From Daldinia sp. FL1419 (Eukaryota > Ascomycota > Sordariomycetes > Xylariales > Hypoxylaceae), in contig MU623372.1 of assembly GCA_025201765.1 (NCBI GenBank), positions 227,659-291,658 of the forward strand: a DNA stretch of 64,000 nucleotides, read 5' to 3'. Made by a program: the position numbers and the translations under genes. The notes under the pieces were generated by a model, which worked only from the letters and a program-made list of their open reading frames with translations, searched no databases and was not told where the DNA came from. Below, one piece after another: positions 21,154 to 32,603 of this stretch; the stretch's first letter is position 1; each line of letters starts with the position of its first letter.

Positions 21154-22293
21154 TCATTTAGAAGCTAAAGAATAATCTCGATGGGCAGCGAACATCAGAA
21201 CGGCGAAGCTTTGGGCTTCTGGGGATTCTTTTGCCGGCGTCCTATCACCCCAGTTCAAAGGGTTGATGACTGGCGACAATAAACCGTTGCTGCTTATCTT
21301 CTTGGTAATGGCCTCTCTCTTGCTATCTGCCCACTTAGTATACTTCTGTCCGAAATCGCTGGGTTCAAGATGTGCCATGCGATAGGCGGTCGCCGTCAGA
21401 AGCGTAGTGCCGGACAATTCGCCAAACCAGGTCGTATCATTGAGGTAGTTGCGCAGCAGCGGCTCGTTAGGCTCGGCATTGTCGCGTGCAATCGCGCCGT
21501 CTAGAATTGATTTGATGATGCCCTTGACGGTTGTTATTTTAGATTTCACTTTTTCGTCGCTCGCGTGTTGGGACTTTCTCGCCGTCGCTAGGACGCGGCT
21601 CATCCCTGCGGCAGCCCATGCGTTGCCTGTGCTCCAGATTCCCATGTCCTGGCTCTGCGGACCGATTATGTGATGCCAAAGTCCAGCTGCGCTTTTAGAA
21701 TTCGTAGGAACACCCAAGACGTCGCGATATAGGATGCATTGTTGGAGTGCCGTGGCTAGTAGATCTGTATCATCTGTTTGGATTGCCCAATACGCGAGGG
21801 TTGGCGGCGCCATGTAAATGAAGTCGGCCCATAACTCAGCGACCGACTCCCGATGGCTGATGGCGCCATTGGAGTATCTCGGCACGGCTGTGAGTAGGTG
21901 ATTGACTTGACGTTCCGCTGCTGAGAGGTAATCGTGTTGGGTTTGGCCGATCAAAATGGCGTAGACCCCTAGGGAAGCTGGATCACCTGCAGCGCCTACG
22001 AGGAGGTCAGATTTCAGAGCAGATAATAACAATTAGTATTGGCATAACATACCATCACCATCTACAAGCGTGTCTGAGCTAGTCGAAATGTGAGGCTTCA
22101 CATATGAGAGGGACCTAGTTGAGTCTACTTGTAAGACTGGAATCTTGCCATCAGGAAACGGATCATCGCCAAAAACCGAGGCGCTCGGTGTGTGCCATTC
22201 TAGAAGGGCTTCAGCGAATGCACCATACTCCCAGCTATGGGTAGCCAGGCGCTGTCCTTGCGAGATAATATTACTGATGAGCTCTGACGACAT
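21154..22293 (-). CDS. GH105-like glycosidase (unsaturated rhamnogalacturonyl hydrolase family)
   Basis: Two exons, 22053-22293 and 21154-21995, with a 57-bp intron (GTATGT..TACTAAT..TAG) that splits a Gly codon; 360 residues. Features of the six-hairpin family are HSWEYGAFAEALLEWHTPS near the N-terminus, ELWADFIYMAPPTLAYWAI (the Asp of this block, about residue 135, is in the position of the family's catalytic acid), GLWHHIIG and WSTGNAWAAAGMSRVL. GH105 enzymes remove unsaturated galacturonyl residues left by pectin lyases. There is no signal peptide, as is common for GH105, which act on imported oligosaccharides. Neighbouring tannase/feruloyl esterase and regulator genes suit a plant-polymer role. 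Confidence 0.8.
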
Positions 22294-22796
22294 TTTTCTC
22301 TATGTTAAGTTATGATCAGGTAACGCTGGTCTTTCCATGAGGTTGGCTTGGTGCTAAACTGCCTGTATTTAAGTGTCACTGCGTGAAGGGGCGGTGAAAT
22401 CGCTAACGTGAAGCCAAGCTCCAAGCCGCAACATCTCCCCGTCTTCGGTGATGGTAAAACAACACTATTGAATTAAATGATGTAACCAAAGATCTATATC
22501 CTAAAATAGATCTTAGTGACTTATTCAGGGGTTCGAATGCTACTCCTGTTGACCCATTTTGGCAGCGTACTAGCTTGTGTTGCGCAGTGCTGACGCCACT
22601 TATATAACCCAACCCGAGACTATGCATTAGTGAGCTTCAATAATTAATTTTCGCTTTGGGATATATGTGCGAGGTTGCCCCCTAAGATCCACCGTATCAA
22701 TGGATTATGGCTTGATTGACAGAGGTAATATATCCAAATCGACTTGCGGTTGACTGCGCTAGTAGGTGCCATGGCTACGACTGTCTCAAGTGATCT
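22294..22796. other. Intergenic, GH105 upstream region
   Basis: Contains the GH105 promoter and unassigned sequence. No coding frame with family features. Confidence 0.45.
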
Positions 22797-23814
22797 TTAA
22801 CTTCCCATTCCTTGATCTAAATGATGACATATGGCGTTTATACGTGTAGAGTGACCGCTCGGAAGGATAAGAATCGCCCAACGCAGAATAACGCGAATGG
22901 TGGATCCTAGATAGAGGCGGGCTTCTAGTGTGAATCCCACAAACGAATGGGTAGAATCAGCGAGAAATACTCGCCACCTATTCCCACCATGGCCCATAAG
23001 AAGCCGCCGCCCAACTGGAATAATCGGCTTATGTCGTAGCGAGACGAACACAGTCGAAATAGTTGCATATCTAAAACGTGTTATCAGTCCATCTGCTGTC
23101 AGTTTCCAGCTAGATCCAAGTGGATCAATCCTTACGTATCTCCTCGAAGAATCAACTCCATCGTCTTCGACTTCGTCAAGTAGGATAGTGCAAGAAGATA
23201 CACCAGCGTAGATAGCATGGTGACAGCGATTCGAACCGATATGGCACTGACGATATTGCATATCACAACCGGTATCATCAAAAGGAAGGTTATTAGAAAG
23301 ATCAGTAGTGTCCTCGCGGTACTCTGGATCAAAATATATTTATATATATATATATACATTCGGATCAGCAGTAAGGGCATGATCGTGATTCTGTTACCTA
23401 CCGTTAGCCAGGTGAACACCGAAACCTTTTTGCTCGCCGACATAACTCTGTCGAGAACGGTATCGATAGATCCAGGAAAGCGATGTCCCACCGCATGAAG
23501 TGGTAACTACCTGGCTAAGCAAACCAGTCGGGATCCACCAAACACGAGGAAAAGTTGTTACTAGTATTGGCGTTCAGAAACCCTAGTGCATCTAGGCATG
23601 GCCGGCAGACGGCATCCTAAAGTTTCTCCAGCGTTAGGGTCATGTCCCATAGACATGATGAGCGCACATCCCGAATCCAGTTATTCACGTCCGTCTCCTC
23701 TAATATGGGTAGCTTTAGTGCTTGGATTCGCTTATGCTCAATTAGGAATGCATCGCATCGATGATGGCTCAAATTGAGAACAATAATAGGATCCGGATTT
23801 GTCGCAGCCATCAA
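22797..23814 (-). pseudogene. Decayed DUF6594-like fungal membrane-protein gene
   Basis: Two frames on the minus strand resemble parts of the DUF6594 family in the right order. The first (23,617-23,814) contains RCDAFLIEHKRIQALKLPIL followed by DVNNWIRDV, like the family's helical middle. The second (23,491 down) has two hydrophobic segments (STARTLLIFLITFLLMIPVV; LSTLVYLLALSYLTKSKTME). A GTAAGG donor at 23,135 and TTTTAG acceptor at 23,071 join this to YATISTVFVSL, giving the family's usual ending. Between the two blocks the frame shifts and stops. The C-terminal 75 residues after that point do not look like the family. I cannot exclude that the segments are chance similarity. Confidence 0.38.
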
Positions 23815-23983
23815 TTCATCTTTGGTTGTGTCAGATATTTAGGAAACCCGTGGCTCGTAAGGCCCTGGCATGGAGTGACCAGTAGACAATAGATGTGATT
23901 GACTAATAATACCTGACCTCTCTCAAGAAGCGAGGGCGCAGAGCGCCTCTTATATAGGTACTTAACACACCCCTGTATCTCTT

Positions 23984-24290
23984 CTATACCCACTTATTCC
24001 CTGACACTCCCTTAAGGGGTAGGAGCAAAGGAGCCAGTTTCCGGGGCGTGCATAATGCACTCGGGAGCACTTCTCTCGCTTGCTCTATTATCTCAAACAT
24101 CTCTTCCAATTGTGCCTCATTGAAATGCTCCTCTGCTCTGATTCTGCCATCCTCGGCATCTAGTAGTCGAATCCAATCTCGTAGGCGTATAAGATGATGG
24201 GGGTGGTGTAGTGGAACAGCTCTCACCATCTCATGAGCATAGCGAGTGGCCTGTTGTAGGTCCGGTCCTTCTACATTTAGATAACTTCTA
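23984..24290 (-). pseudogene. Remnant of a tetratricopeptide-repeat gene
   Basis: The minus-strand frame includes DLQQATRYAHEMVRAVPLHH and then PHHLIRLRDWIRLLDA. This resembles one repeat of the fungal TPR arrays written as DLEEAIRxAxxAVxATPxDHP...RLNNLG. It is only about 80 residues with no start, neighbouring repeats or partner domain. Probably a fragment left by rearrangement. Confidence 0.35.
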
Positions 24291-24739
24291 TATTCGTAAT
24301 GTATAAGAAATTTTCTAAATAAAAAGGCAAGCGTATCGCAAATAGTAGAAGATAAGATAGATACGGTGGTTTAGTTAGCATTATTTGTATTTTATACCAA
24401 TAGGTTTTGCGAGCCCATGTTTCTTTATCTACTGGCCCGTCCCGTCTATATAACTAATCTTCAAAACAAAGAGAACCCATATAGTCTTCCTTCAAAGGCT
24501 ACGTGTGATATAATCGGTACGTAAACTCTACATGCTGGCCGGGGTTTTGCAACAAATATTCCATCTCCTCCATACTGGCGCGATATTTTCTGCTCGCCCC
24601 GAAAAGGTCCAATTGCCTTGGCGCTTATTTGGTTAGAGCGTAAATATAAGAAACCTTTAGTATAACCGTTTTGGGTAATGAGACGGGACTAGGTGCCATC
24701 AACAGGGCACAGCAACAGGCTTACTTCTACCCAGTTGAT
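24291..24739. other. AT-rich spacer
   Basis: No gene or repeat family recognised. Marks the transition to the repeat-rich compartment. Confidence 0.4.
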
Positions 24740-25214
24740 GATACGAACGAGGTCTTCCAAGGCCAGGTATGTCTAACTATACGGTCACATCTAGCTACAT
24801 GATTCGCCTAGCAACTTAATGGGTGGTACGAGAAAAGGGGGGAACCCAGGAATCATTCATCCCACGCGAGGCAGGTTATCGAACAAACTGGCTCTGAAGT
24901 ATCCGAGATTAGAGGCATCTACAATGTAAACGCTAGGAATAACCCTCCTAGAGTGCCTGACGTTGTGCCGAAGGTGGAGGCGGCCGCGGCCCTGGTGGAA
25001 TTCGCCGACTGCGGTGTGAAATGTAGGAAGTTACATTCCATAAAGCATCTATCATCTCTAATATATAGTATCCCTAGGTGACAAGACTGTCATGCATAAC
25101 AGAAGGCCTGGTCAGCGATGAAGGATTCTGGTCCTGCCTATAGACGGGTAGTCAACCTCTTACGAGATCTCAGTTCGGCGGCCTAGCTAGGGATGCTAGG
25201 CTGATTGGATTGTT

Positions 25215-25256
<42 letters not shown>

Positions 25257-26300
25257 CACATGCAACGTATTTATGATCTGGATTGTTCCACTAGATGATC
25301 AAACCACCGAGGTCTGTCCGTGGCGAGGCCATATTTTCGTAGCCGAGGGGTGTGATCCTGCACGAGAAACTATCTTCAACCTTAGGTCGGCGCGAGGTGA
25401 TACCTTGCCAAACGCCCTTCCCTTCCTGGATTCGTATCTGTTACGAAGAGGGTTTCCTGATATGCAGGCCCACTTATATCCGTCGACTAAGAAAGATGCC
25501 TATATGCAAGCATCAAGGCATGTGATGTCAAGTTAGGCGTTGGGCCACGAAGAATGTCTAATAGGCCCAACACACTTGGGAATGGAAGCGTTGGGCGCCG
25601 ACCAACTTTGCATCCATGTATTGATAAGCCTTATCGTCCTTACCAAAATATAAGGACTAGGCGGCGGAAGGGGAGTTTAGCTCTTCAGGCCATTCTAAAA
25701 CAGTTATTCTAGTTTTTAGAATAAAAGGCATTAACCCTTAACAGTATCTAAGCTAGGCGATATCTAGTAGCAGAACTGGATGCTTGCTTAACCACTTCCG
25801 AAGACAGACGGCGAAGCTAGAAACGGCGACCTCTTCGTCCTAGGCCCCTTAGAACGAGTACTTCATGTTGAACCGTAGAAAACATTTGCTCAGAATATCT
25901 CTTAGCGGCCAGAAGACGTATAACTTCGCTACAAGCGTAACGAGCCCCTGAATTACCTAAGTCACGATTAGTTAGGTATGCAGCGATCATAACAAAAGAG
26001 AAATTGTACATACCGGGATAAAAGTCTGGAGCTATGATAGTCTATCTGTGCAGTGGTAGTTAGTTCAAGCTAATCGCCAATTCGCAGAACCCTCCATAAA
26101 GGGGAGTCCTTCGCCCAAGCTAGTATGGTACTACCAGGGAGTGAATTGCCAACCAACACCTGTCCTACTGGATAGGACCGGCTAAGGAGTCGGTGGCTGT
26201 TATGCTGCGTAAACCCTCCCCTTGCGCGTCGACCCAGCATCAGCTGCACGTTGGTAAGGGGCTCGGCTCCATCTCGCAGATATCCTATTACTACAAATGT
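24740..26300 (-). repeat. Internal region of the TGTGACGAA LTR family (copy A)
   Basis: Much of this segment reappears in inverted orientation at 50,308-51,260. Shared blocks are in the same order: GGGTGGTACGAGAAAAGGGG, GGAGGCGGCCGCG, a CT microsatellite followed by CCACACATGCAACGTATTT, CCGAGGTCTGTCCGTGGCGA, and GCTAGAAACGGCGACCTCTT. Copy A contains extra sequence (25,030-25,190 and 25,430-25,740) absent from copy B. Because copy B follows a plus-strand LTR, copy A belongs to a minus-strand element. Short frames such as 25,210-25,536 are repeat by-products. Confidence 0.65.
25215..25253. repeat. (TC)n microsatellite
   Basis: About 19 uninterrupted TC units. The inverted copy at about 50,992-51,006 has a shorter GA run. 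Confidence 0.9.
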
Positions 26301-26549
26301 TCAAGGATAGGCATTGTGACCTCCAAAGACGCTAGCAAAGATGGGCAGAGCTACATCCTTGGAACAGGTCCAAGGTTGTTGCTTGCCGAACCAATCCCAC
26401 ACCGAGTTTGCCATAGAAGACTGAAAATACGAACTTATGAATCCGCTAGAACTGCAATTCCGTTGCAGTTGCATTGCACTGGTTGCACTGAATAAAGTGA
26501 AAGTAGAGCTATGAATAACCATCGTAAAAGTCATTCTTAAATACATGAA

Positions 26550-26880
26550 TAGGTCCTATAGTCATATAGACGTTCCTCCTTCTCGTTCTTTGGTATGTGA
26601 CGCTTGTGATCTGGTTGATCTAGTTCTAGATTTATGCCGTAGTTTACCAGCTTGTTGACTAATACGCCCTTGTCTCTTGATGCTTACTTTGTTGATTCGT
26701 GACACCTGATTACTAAGCCCAAGAACAGTGTTCTAGTAATTGGCACGTAGCAGTCTCCTTGAATTTTGTATTTCTAGAAGTTGCATCTGTTTTTCATATT
26801 CTTCTAAAGTTTTGCCTGTTTCCGGTATGTTGCAGCGTTCAGAAGGAAAGGTTTTGCTTTCTTGCGGTTTCGTAATTATT
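26550..26880 (-). pseudogene. Remnant of a transposase-like C-terminal tail
   Basis: The reverse strand reads PSERCNIPETGKTLEEYEKQ followed by MQLLEIQNSRRLL. It then passes an in-frame TAG into a Lys/Arg/Gln-rich tail (RQGRISQQAGKLRHKSRTRS). The pattern EEYxxQMxLLExQNxRRLLxA is common at the end of fungal pogo-type transposases and related proteins. No DDE domain is nearby, so this is a fragment. Confidence 0.35.
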
Positions 26881-27788
26881 AAAAGGCGCTGTTAGCAGAA
26901 GAAGTATAGAAGTTAGGGATTAATATATTGGTAAGCTGTTGTTTAGGTTTAAATATTCTTGTGCTATAGGGTTGGTAAATAATATTAGATAGTGGATGTT
27001 GTAGATGGGATGTTAAAGTTTGTATTGTATAGGTTTTGGGGTTTGGTTGTTTAGGATTTTTCATTTTAGCAATGCTATGATCTGGCTAATAACTGGTTGA
27101 AGAGCTCATTTCCGCAATTTAGGAGAGGAAATGACTAAAACGTATATCAGGGAGTCTAAAAGTATAAGAACAACTTATATCGATTATATCTGGTTTAACA
27201 GAGTATAACTAGGTAGAACATGTGAAATGAAATAAATTAGATTCTCGTCTCAATACCTGAGGACCTTTGGTCCCCTTTTATAAACCCTTGTGGAATTATG
27301 CAGTTAATAGCTGATCCTTATAGGGTTGCCTTGATTCTTACTCTTTGCATGCATTAAGCATCTGGATTAATTCATAATGTGGCTAGCCGTTAATTGGGCT
27401 GTAATTACAAGGTTATTAAGGCATCATTATGTCACCCATCTATCAAAGCCCTACGAGCTGAGATATGCCAGGTTAGTCACAAGACGAATTGTTTACCTCG
27501 TGACAGTGTTGGCTATTACTTTGGCGACCAAGAAAGGTACATTCAAGTGCCTCGTAAGATACCTTGGCTCTATAACTGATCTGCTCTCGATATACTGCTC
27601 CAAGACGTGATCACCCCCGGGCTGCCACCCTTTTGAAGTCGACCCCGGAGGGAGAAGATGATGACCAATCACATCGTGTGATGTGTTGAAGGTCAACACA
27701 TCACGACTCAACATAACACATCATGATAAACGACGATGTGTTGCCCTAAAACACATTACGACTCATCAAGGGACATCAAGACATCCGA
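26881..27788. other. Unassigned low-complexity sequence with a hairpin
   Basis: No gene recognised. At 27,678-27,704 there is a perfect 12-bp stem, GTGATGTGTTGA-AGG-TCAACACATCAC. It is followed by further CACATC/ATGTGTTG repeats up to about 27,760. Confidence 0.5.
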
Positions 27789-28236
27789 AGGTGCGTGGGT
27801 TCGAATCCCACTAGCAAATGCTAGTGCTATTTGACACTACTTCAGATTTCTACAAATCATCGAGGTACATGGAAGCTGAATACTACCCTCACTTGGCCGC
27901 AGGGAGGGCGCAGCTGGAAGTGCCGTTTGGCGAGAACGTCTACGGACTCGATTTGTTAGATGGGTATCTATGTGCTGCTGTATTATAGAGTAAATCCTAG
28001 CCTAGCACGCCCCTTATGCCCCTAGGGAGGAGCAGCAGTCAGCTGCTCCCCCGGGCGTTAAACGATAATAATAATAATAAGTCTGATATCTAACCATACC
28101 AGGGAAAGGACTCCACGCCTTTCTGACGAACACCTTCAGTATTCTATTGACACTTGACCCGTATTAGCACTGTTACCTTAAAATCAAGAACGCCAACGTA
28201 CTATATTCTAACGCACCTAAGTATAGGTTCGTCACA
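27789..28236 (-). mobile_element. LTR end of the TGTGACGAA family carrying a 5'-truncated SINE
   Basis: The segment ends TTCGTCACA at 28,236, the inverse of the family terminus TGTGACGAA. Inside it, 27,789-28,080 is the 3' part of the SINE-like element described at 39,257. It starts within the tRNA-like head (GTGGGTTCGAATCCCAC) and ends in a (AAT)n tail, followed by GTCTGATATCT at 28,081-28,091. The position of the SINE within the LTR is the same as in the copy at 39 kb. Confidence 0.6.
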
Positions 28237-28602
28237 CCTTATAACTAGCATTAATCTTGAATCTTGTATATATCTATCACGTAAACGACGAATGTTAACT
28301 CAATTTATCTATGAATAGAAGATTGTGACTTGCTGGCTTTCCATTTAAAAGAATGAGGAGAAAGGAGGGAAGTTAAAAATACCATAATTTGGGGGATGGC
28401 ATGCTTTTTATAACTGCAAGACCAGCACTGACATTGGACGTATGGGTGTTACCTCCTACCTTCCCAAAGACCGCAGGGGGAAGACCCATTGTTCCAGGTG
28501 TAAATATGGATACGATCAACAGGATAGCTGGCTTCATGTATGGTCCCTAAGGCTGAATTCGAGTTCTCTAGGATGTAATTGGGCTGTTCTAAACGGCAAT
28601 AG

Positions 28603-28790
28603 TGTGACGAACCTATACTCAGGTACGTTAGAATATAGTACGCTGTGTTCTTGATTTTAAGGTAACAGTAATAATATGGGTCAAATATCAAATGAGTACT
28701 GAAAGCGTTCGTCAGGAAGGAATGGAGTTCTTCCCCTGGTATGGTTAGATATCAGACTTAGATTGATAGCTACTGAATGAATGTCTAGAT
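28603..28790 (+). mobile_element. LTR fragment of the same family without the SINE (empty site)
   Basis: Begins TGTGACGAACCTATACTC and follows the family up to AGATATCAGACTTAGATTG (about 28,749-28,770). In this copy the AGATATCAGAC target is unbroken. The copies at 39 kb and 49.6 kb have the SINE-like insert at exactly that point. The downstream boundary of the LTR is unclear. Confidence 0.65.
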
Positions 28791-29699
28791 ATATGAGGGT
28801 TAGAGCAATGGTTACATCGGATCAACCTCTTGTCCGTATTCCAGTTTCTTAGTGGGGCCTCCCTTCGTGAGTCTGTGACACCTCGGGGTGGCATATACTC
28901 AATGGATATGGTTAGCCTAGGCCAACGACATCGGGACTATGTGCTTCAAAGGAGATCCAGGCCTCTTGGAGATACCTGTAATCATAACCCTTAAATTCAT
29001 TCCATAAGGCAGATAGAAGGCGCCAGGCTTATTTACGGTCAGCTGAGACCGCCGTTAAGATCTCTGATCTACCTGCGGGTGCTACCATTGATACGTGACG
29101 CATCAGCTATCACACCTAGAAGCTTCCTTTCGCCAGATAAGTGGAAGTTTGCTATCTCCTCTCTCATCAAATAGACCCGCTTGACCTCGTGTCCGTAAGT
29201 AGAATAATTACACTATTTTATATCTAGGATGCAGTCATGCAGTCTTGGCCGCTGTGGCCGTCGATCTAACTCATATCTGCTAGGAGTATGCAATGAATAT
29301 ATGATATTTGATCATATAACTCCAACATAAAACAGCAAAGAAAGCATGCCGACATAAGAGACGATATCGTGGTAAGGCATATGTATTCTCTTTACATAAC
29401 TGGTTCTTGTTCATGATCGATCGATGTATTTTCGAAAAAGCCTTGAAGTGGAGCGCATTTCATAACCCATAAATCCTGGGGATGCACCCAATAAAAACGC
29501 CGAATCGCGCGCACGACTGATATCCTTGCAAGTGGGCAAAGCCCCACCATTTAATAAGCTTCCTAATAAAACATGTAATCAGTCGCGTCTGTCCCTTGTT
29601 TACGTTCCCACGCCACACTCAATCTTTCTCAATCTTTCTCTCAATCTTAAGAAATCTCCCCCTTCTTGACCTTTTCCTCCAAAGAACAAAACAGCCAAA
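28791..29699. other. Intergenic, upstream of FunK1 kinase
   Basis: No gene recognised. The last 100 bp before 29,700 are strongly pyrimidine-rich (CTCAATCTTTCTC repeats), as is usual just upstream of ascomycete start codons. Confidence 0.5.
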
Positions 29700-31985
29700 A
29701 TGACGCTAAGTAAGGAGCAGATCAAAGTTATTGAGGACTATCCGCTCGATGACTCGCTAAGTCGGTTTTCAACCAAGTTACGCGATCTGAAGGCATCCGA
29801 TGAATCCTGGCGCTCTGGCATTGGAAGTTTCCTACTGGCCATACTTGGCTCTACTACAGCACTCAACCTTTCCTCTCCGAACAACAATAGTAATGTGGCC
29901 GAAAGTCTCCTTGCTATACGACAAAAGGCTCTACTAGGTGCATTCCAGCTCGTACAGTTCCGCCCGCTTGTGGACGCTGTCATCGCCAACTCCCCCGATA
30001 TCGACATCTGGGTCGCCGTCTTTAATCTCATCGCTGATGTCAACCCCTCAACCCCTCCACCCTCCGGCATCGCCCCAACATTTAGAGGAACACCTGTCAA
30101 AACTAGTTCGAGTCAACTTGCTGATAGCGAAACGCGCAAAATCGTCGAACGAGAACTTTTCGAGGAGATGAAGAGCTGTATCTTTCGCAATGTCGGTGGC
30201 TTTTGGGACAAGTTTTTTAAAAGCTGGAACAAAGAACAGGACGAGATGTTGAAGGGGATATTGACAGCGTATAACGGAAAGAGATGGACGGATTTCCCAA
30301 CTATACCTGACGAGAAGCCGGTCTGGGACTGGCTTCGCTCCCTAGAAGAGAATTTCTTAGGGAATGCGCCGTACAAGTTGCATACCACTACAACCGCCAA
30401 TCAATTTAAAGAGCGCAAAGGTCAGATGGACATTTTCTTTAAGTTAGCTCCAGAAACCAACAGCAGCGGCACTTTTTATTACAAGGACGTTCTTGTTGTT
30501 GGGGAGCAGAAGAAGTCGTACGATACAGGCAGATTCAAGGCCGATCTCTTCCAACTCTCTCGTTACGTGCGAAGTGTTTTTGCTGATCAGCCGACGCGCC
30601 GATTTGTCCACGCTTTCTCCTTTTGTGCTTCCAAAATGGAACTTTGGATCTTCGATCGTTCAGGAGCGTACAGCTCAGATGTATTCGATATTCACGACGA
30701 GCCGGATAAGTTTGCGCGCGCTTTTGTTGGCTATGCTACGATGGATGACGATTTGATGGGTTTGGATACGTTTATTGAGCGGAGAGATGAGCATCGCTAT
30801 GTTACAGTAGATGATGCAAGTGGCAAGGAAATAAGGGTTAAGCTAGAAAACGCGATAGTCAGGCAGAAGGCCATCGTTTGTCGCGGGACGACGTGTTATG
30901 AGACCCAGGATAGCCACGTTGCCAAATTCTCGTGGGCATCGGATAAGCGGAAGCTGGAGGTGGAACAACTGAACTTGGCACAAGCAATGGGCGTTGAAGG
31001 GGTGGCTCAAGTCGTAGCACATCGTCGCATTACTTCTATTGCAGAAATGCGAGAGGGGTTGCTGTTCTCAGCAGCTCACCGTTTTCGGGGTGAAGACGTT
31101 CAATCTGACAGTTCGCTATCAACCACATCAAGCATGAGCACAACGAACAAACGAAAGTCATCGGACGATCATGCTCTCGACAACGTGCCCAGTTCCAAGA
31201 GGCGGCGGTCTCGCAGTCAGAAATCGAAGCTGACTACCAAGTCGATTGGCAAGACTAAGCCAAGTCTTTATACACCTAGCGAGGACCTGTGGGAGAACAG
31301 AATCTACTCCTGCCTTGTCATCTCGCCCGCTGGCCGTGTCATCAGCGAGTTTAGGACCATCAGGGAACTGCTGGAGTCTGTACGAGACGCGATCAAAGCA
31401 CATCAGTCCCTCTACGTCAAGGGCAAGATACTCCACCGCGACATATCTTCAAATAATATCATTATTACGAAACCTGAAATGGCAAATGGCTTCAAAGGTA
31501 TGCTTATCGACCTCGACTTGGCCAAAGTGAGAGACAGCGGTCCCAGTGGGGCACGGCACCAGACCGGCACGATGCAGTTTATGGCGATAGAGGTGCTACG
31601 CAAAACTGATCATACTTACCGCCACGACCTTGAGTCGTTCTTTTACGTCTTGCTCTGGATGTGTGCATGCCAATCATGGTGGAATGGATTTGTTAGTGTA
31701 GAGAAGCCGCCTAAAAAGAGCCTATTCCGCAAATGGGGGATTGGGAGTTTTCAAGACATAGCGGATGCTAAGGAAGGCCATATGACTGTGAATGGTCTTA
31801 AAAGAATTATGGGTGAATTTCCAAGCTCGTTGGATATTGTAAAGCCGCTCTGCCTAAAGATTAGGAAGATCCTTTTTCCCTTCAACGAAGATGGAGAAAT
31901 GTACTTTGGCACTCCTACAGGAGACCCAGACCAACTTTACAGGCCCATCATAGCTGCTTACGATGAAGCTATCAGCAAGCTTTAG
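29700..31985 (+). CDS. FunK1 fungal-type protein kinase (first copy)
   Basis: A complete single-exon gene of 761 residues with start context CCAAAATGACG. The C-terminal third is the FunK1 kinase core: ILHRDISSNNIIIT (His579-Arg580-Asp581), MLIDLDLAKV (the DFG position reads DLD, Asp604-Asp606), GTMQFMAIEVL in place of the APE region, and HDLESFFYVLLWMC. A Lys in VAKFSW (about residue 403) may be the ATP-binding lysine. Between the lobes lies a disordered Ser/Lys/Arg-rich insert with basic clusters (KRKSSDD, SKRRRSRSQKSK). The N-terminal half is the usual FunK1-associated region. FunK1 kinases are expanded in some fungi, and their substrates are largely unknown. The gene is intact although its surroundings are decayed repeats. 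Confidence 0.92.
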   Translation: MTLSKEQIKVIEDYPLDDSLSRFSTKLRDLKASDESWRSGIGSFLLAILGSTTALNLSSPNNNSNVAESLLAIRQKALLGAFQLVQFRPLVDAVIANSPDIDIWVAVFNLIADVNPSTPPPSGIAPTFRGTPVKTSSSQLADSETRKIVERELFEEMKSCIFRNVGGFWDKFFKSWNKEQDEMLKGILTAYNGKRWTDFPTIPDEKPVWDWLRSLEENFLGNAPYKLHTTTTANQFKERKGQMDIFFKLAPETNSSGTFYYKDVLVVGEQKKSYDTGRFKADLFQLSRYVRSVFADQPTRRFVHAFSFCASKMELWIFDRSGAYSSDVFDIHDEPDKFARAFVGYATMDDDLMGLDTFIERRDEHRYVTVDDASGKEIRVKLENAIVRQKAIVCRGTTCYETQDSHVAKFSWASDKRKLEVEQLNLAQAMGVEGVAQVVAHRRITSIAEMREGLLFSAAHRFRGEDVQSDSSLSTTSSMSTTNKRKSSDDHALDNVPSSKRRRSRSQKSKLTTKSIGKTKPSLYTPSEDLWENRIYSCLVISPAGRVISEFRTIRELLESVRDAIKAHQSLYVKGKILHRDISSNNIIITKPEMANGFKGMLIDLDLAKVRDSGPSGARHQTGTMQFMAIEVLRKTDHTYRHDLESFFYVLLWMCACQSWWNGFVSVEKPPKKSLFRKWGIGSFQDIADAKEGHMTVNGLKRIMGEFPSSLDIVKPLCLKIRKILFPFNEDGEMYFGTPTGDPDQLYRPIIAAYDEAISKL

Positions 31986-32603
31986 CGAATATCAGAAATT
32001 CATAGTTCCAAGGGGATGAGAATCAATACTATATCCATTGGCGTAAAATATCTCGTTGCGTTTTGTCTTTGGCGTTCTTTTGATGCCGTTCACCTGTTGT
32101 CTTGACAAGGTAAAATATAGGGGTATTACTATCCCGAGTAATTCATGTCTGACTGACTAGCTAGCTAGCCGATGGCAATAATTAAAGGCATATATTAGCA
32201 GATATGTAGGTCATATCGAATTAGATTGACTAGGTAATTTATAATATGTGAGTGGACTAATGTTGAATTGATCCGAGTCTTAAGGGAAAGTAGAGTGGGG
32301 AATACGTAAGCATTTGCAAAGAGTTCTTACAGCCGGTATCCACACAATTAAACCCCTGTCATCCGTGTCATCCGTTACCCCTCTAGTATCCGTGAATTTC
32401 AGCCTACACCATTGCGTCTGGTTATTATGAACGATCGGTATACCATAACATACACGATGCGCCTTGTCTGTATATGTGACGATGACGAGGCCACTAATAT
32501 TTCTACCACCATCGAGCAGCAGCCGTTTCAAACCCGTTCCCTGCTACTAGATTCTTTCTTTGCGTGCTTTCGACCTCTTCCAGACTCGCCAGATTTCTTC
32601 TAG
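31986..32603. other. Intergenic
   Basis: Lies between the FunK1 gene and a pseudogene. Small GCTAGCTAGC repeats near 32,158-32,168. The pseudogene's missing first exon may lie in this stretch but could not be placed. Confidence 0.4.

Noticed and set aside
25210..25536. Frame with a Ser-Leu repeat start
   Set aside because: The repeat is the (TC)n microsatellite; the rest is the shared internal region of an LTR family and no domain is seen.
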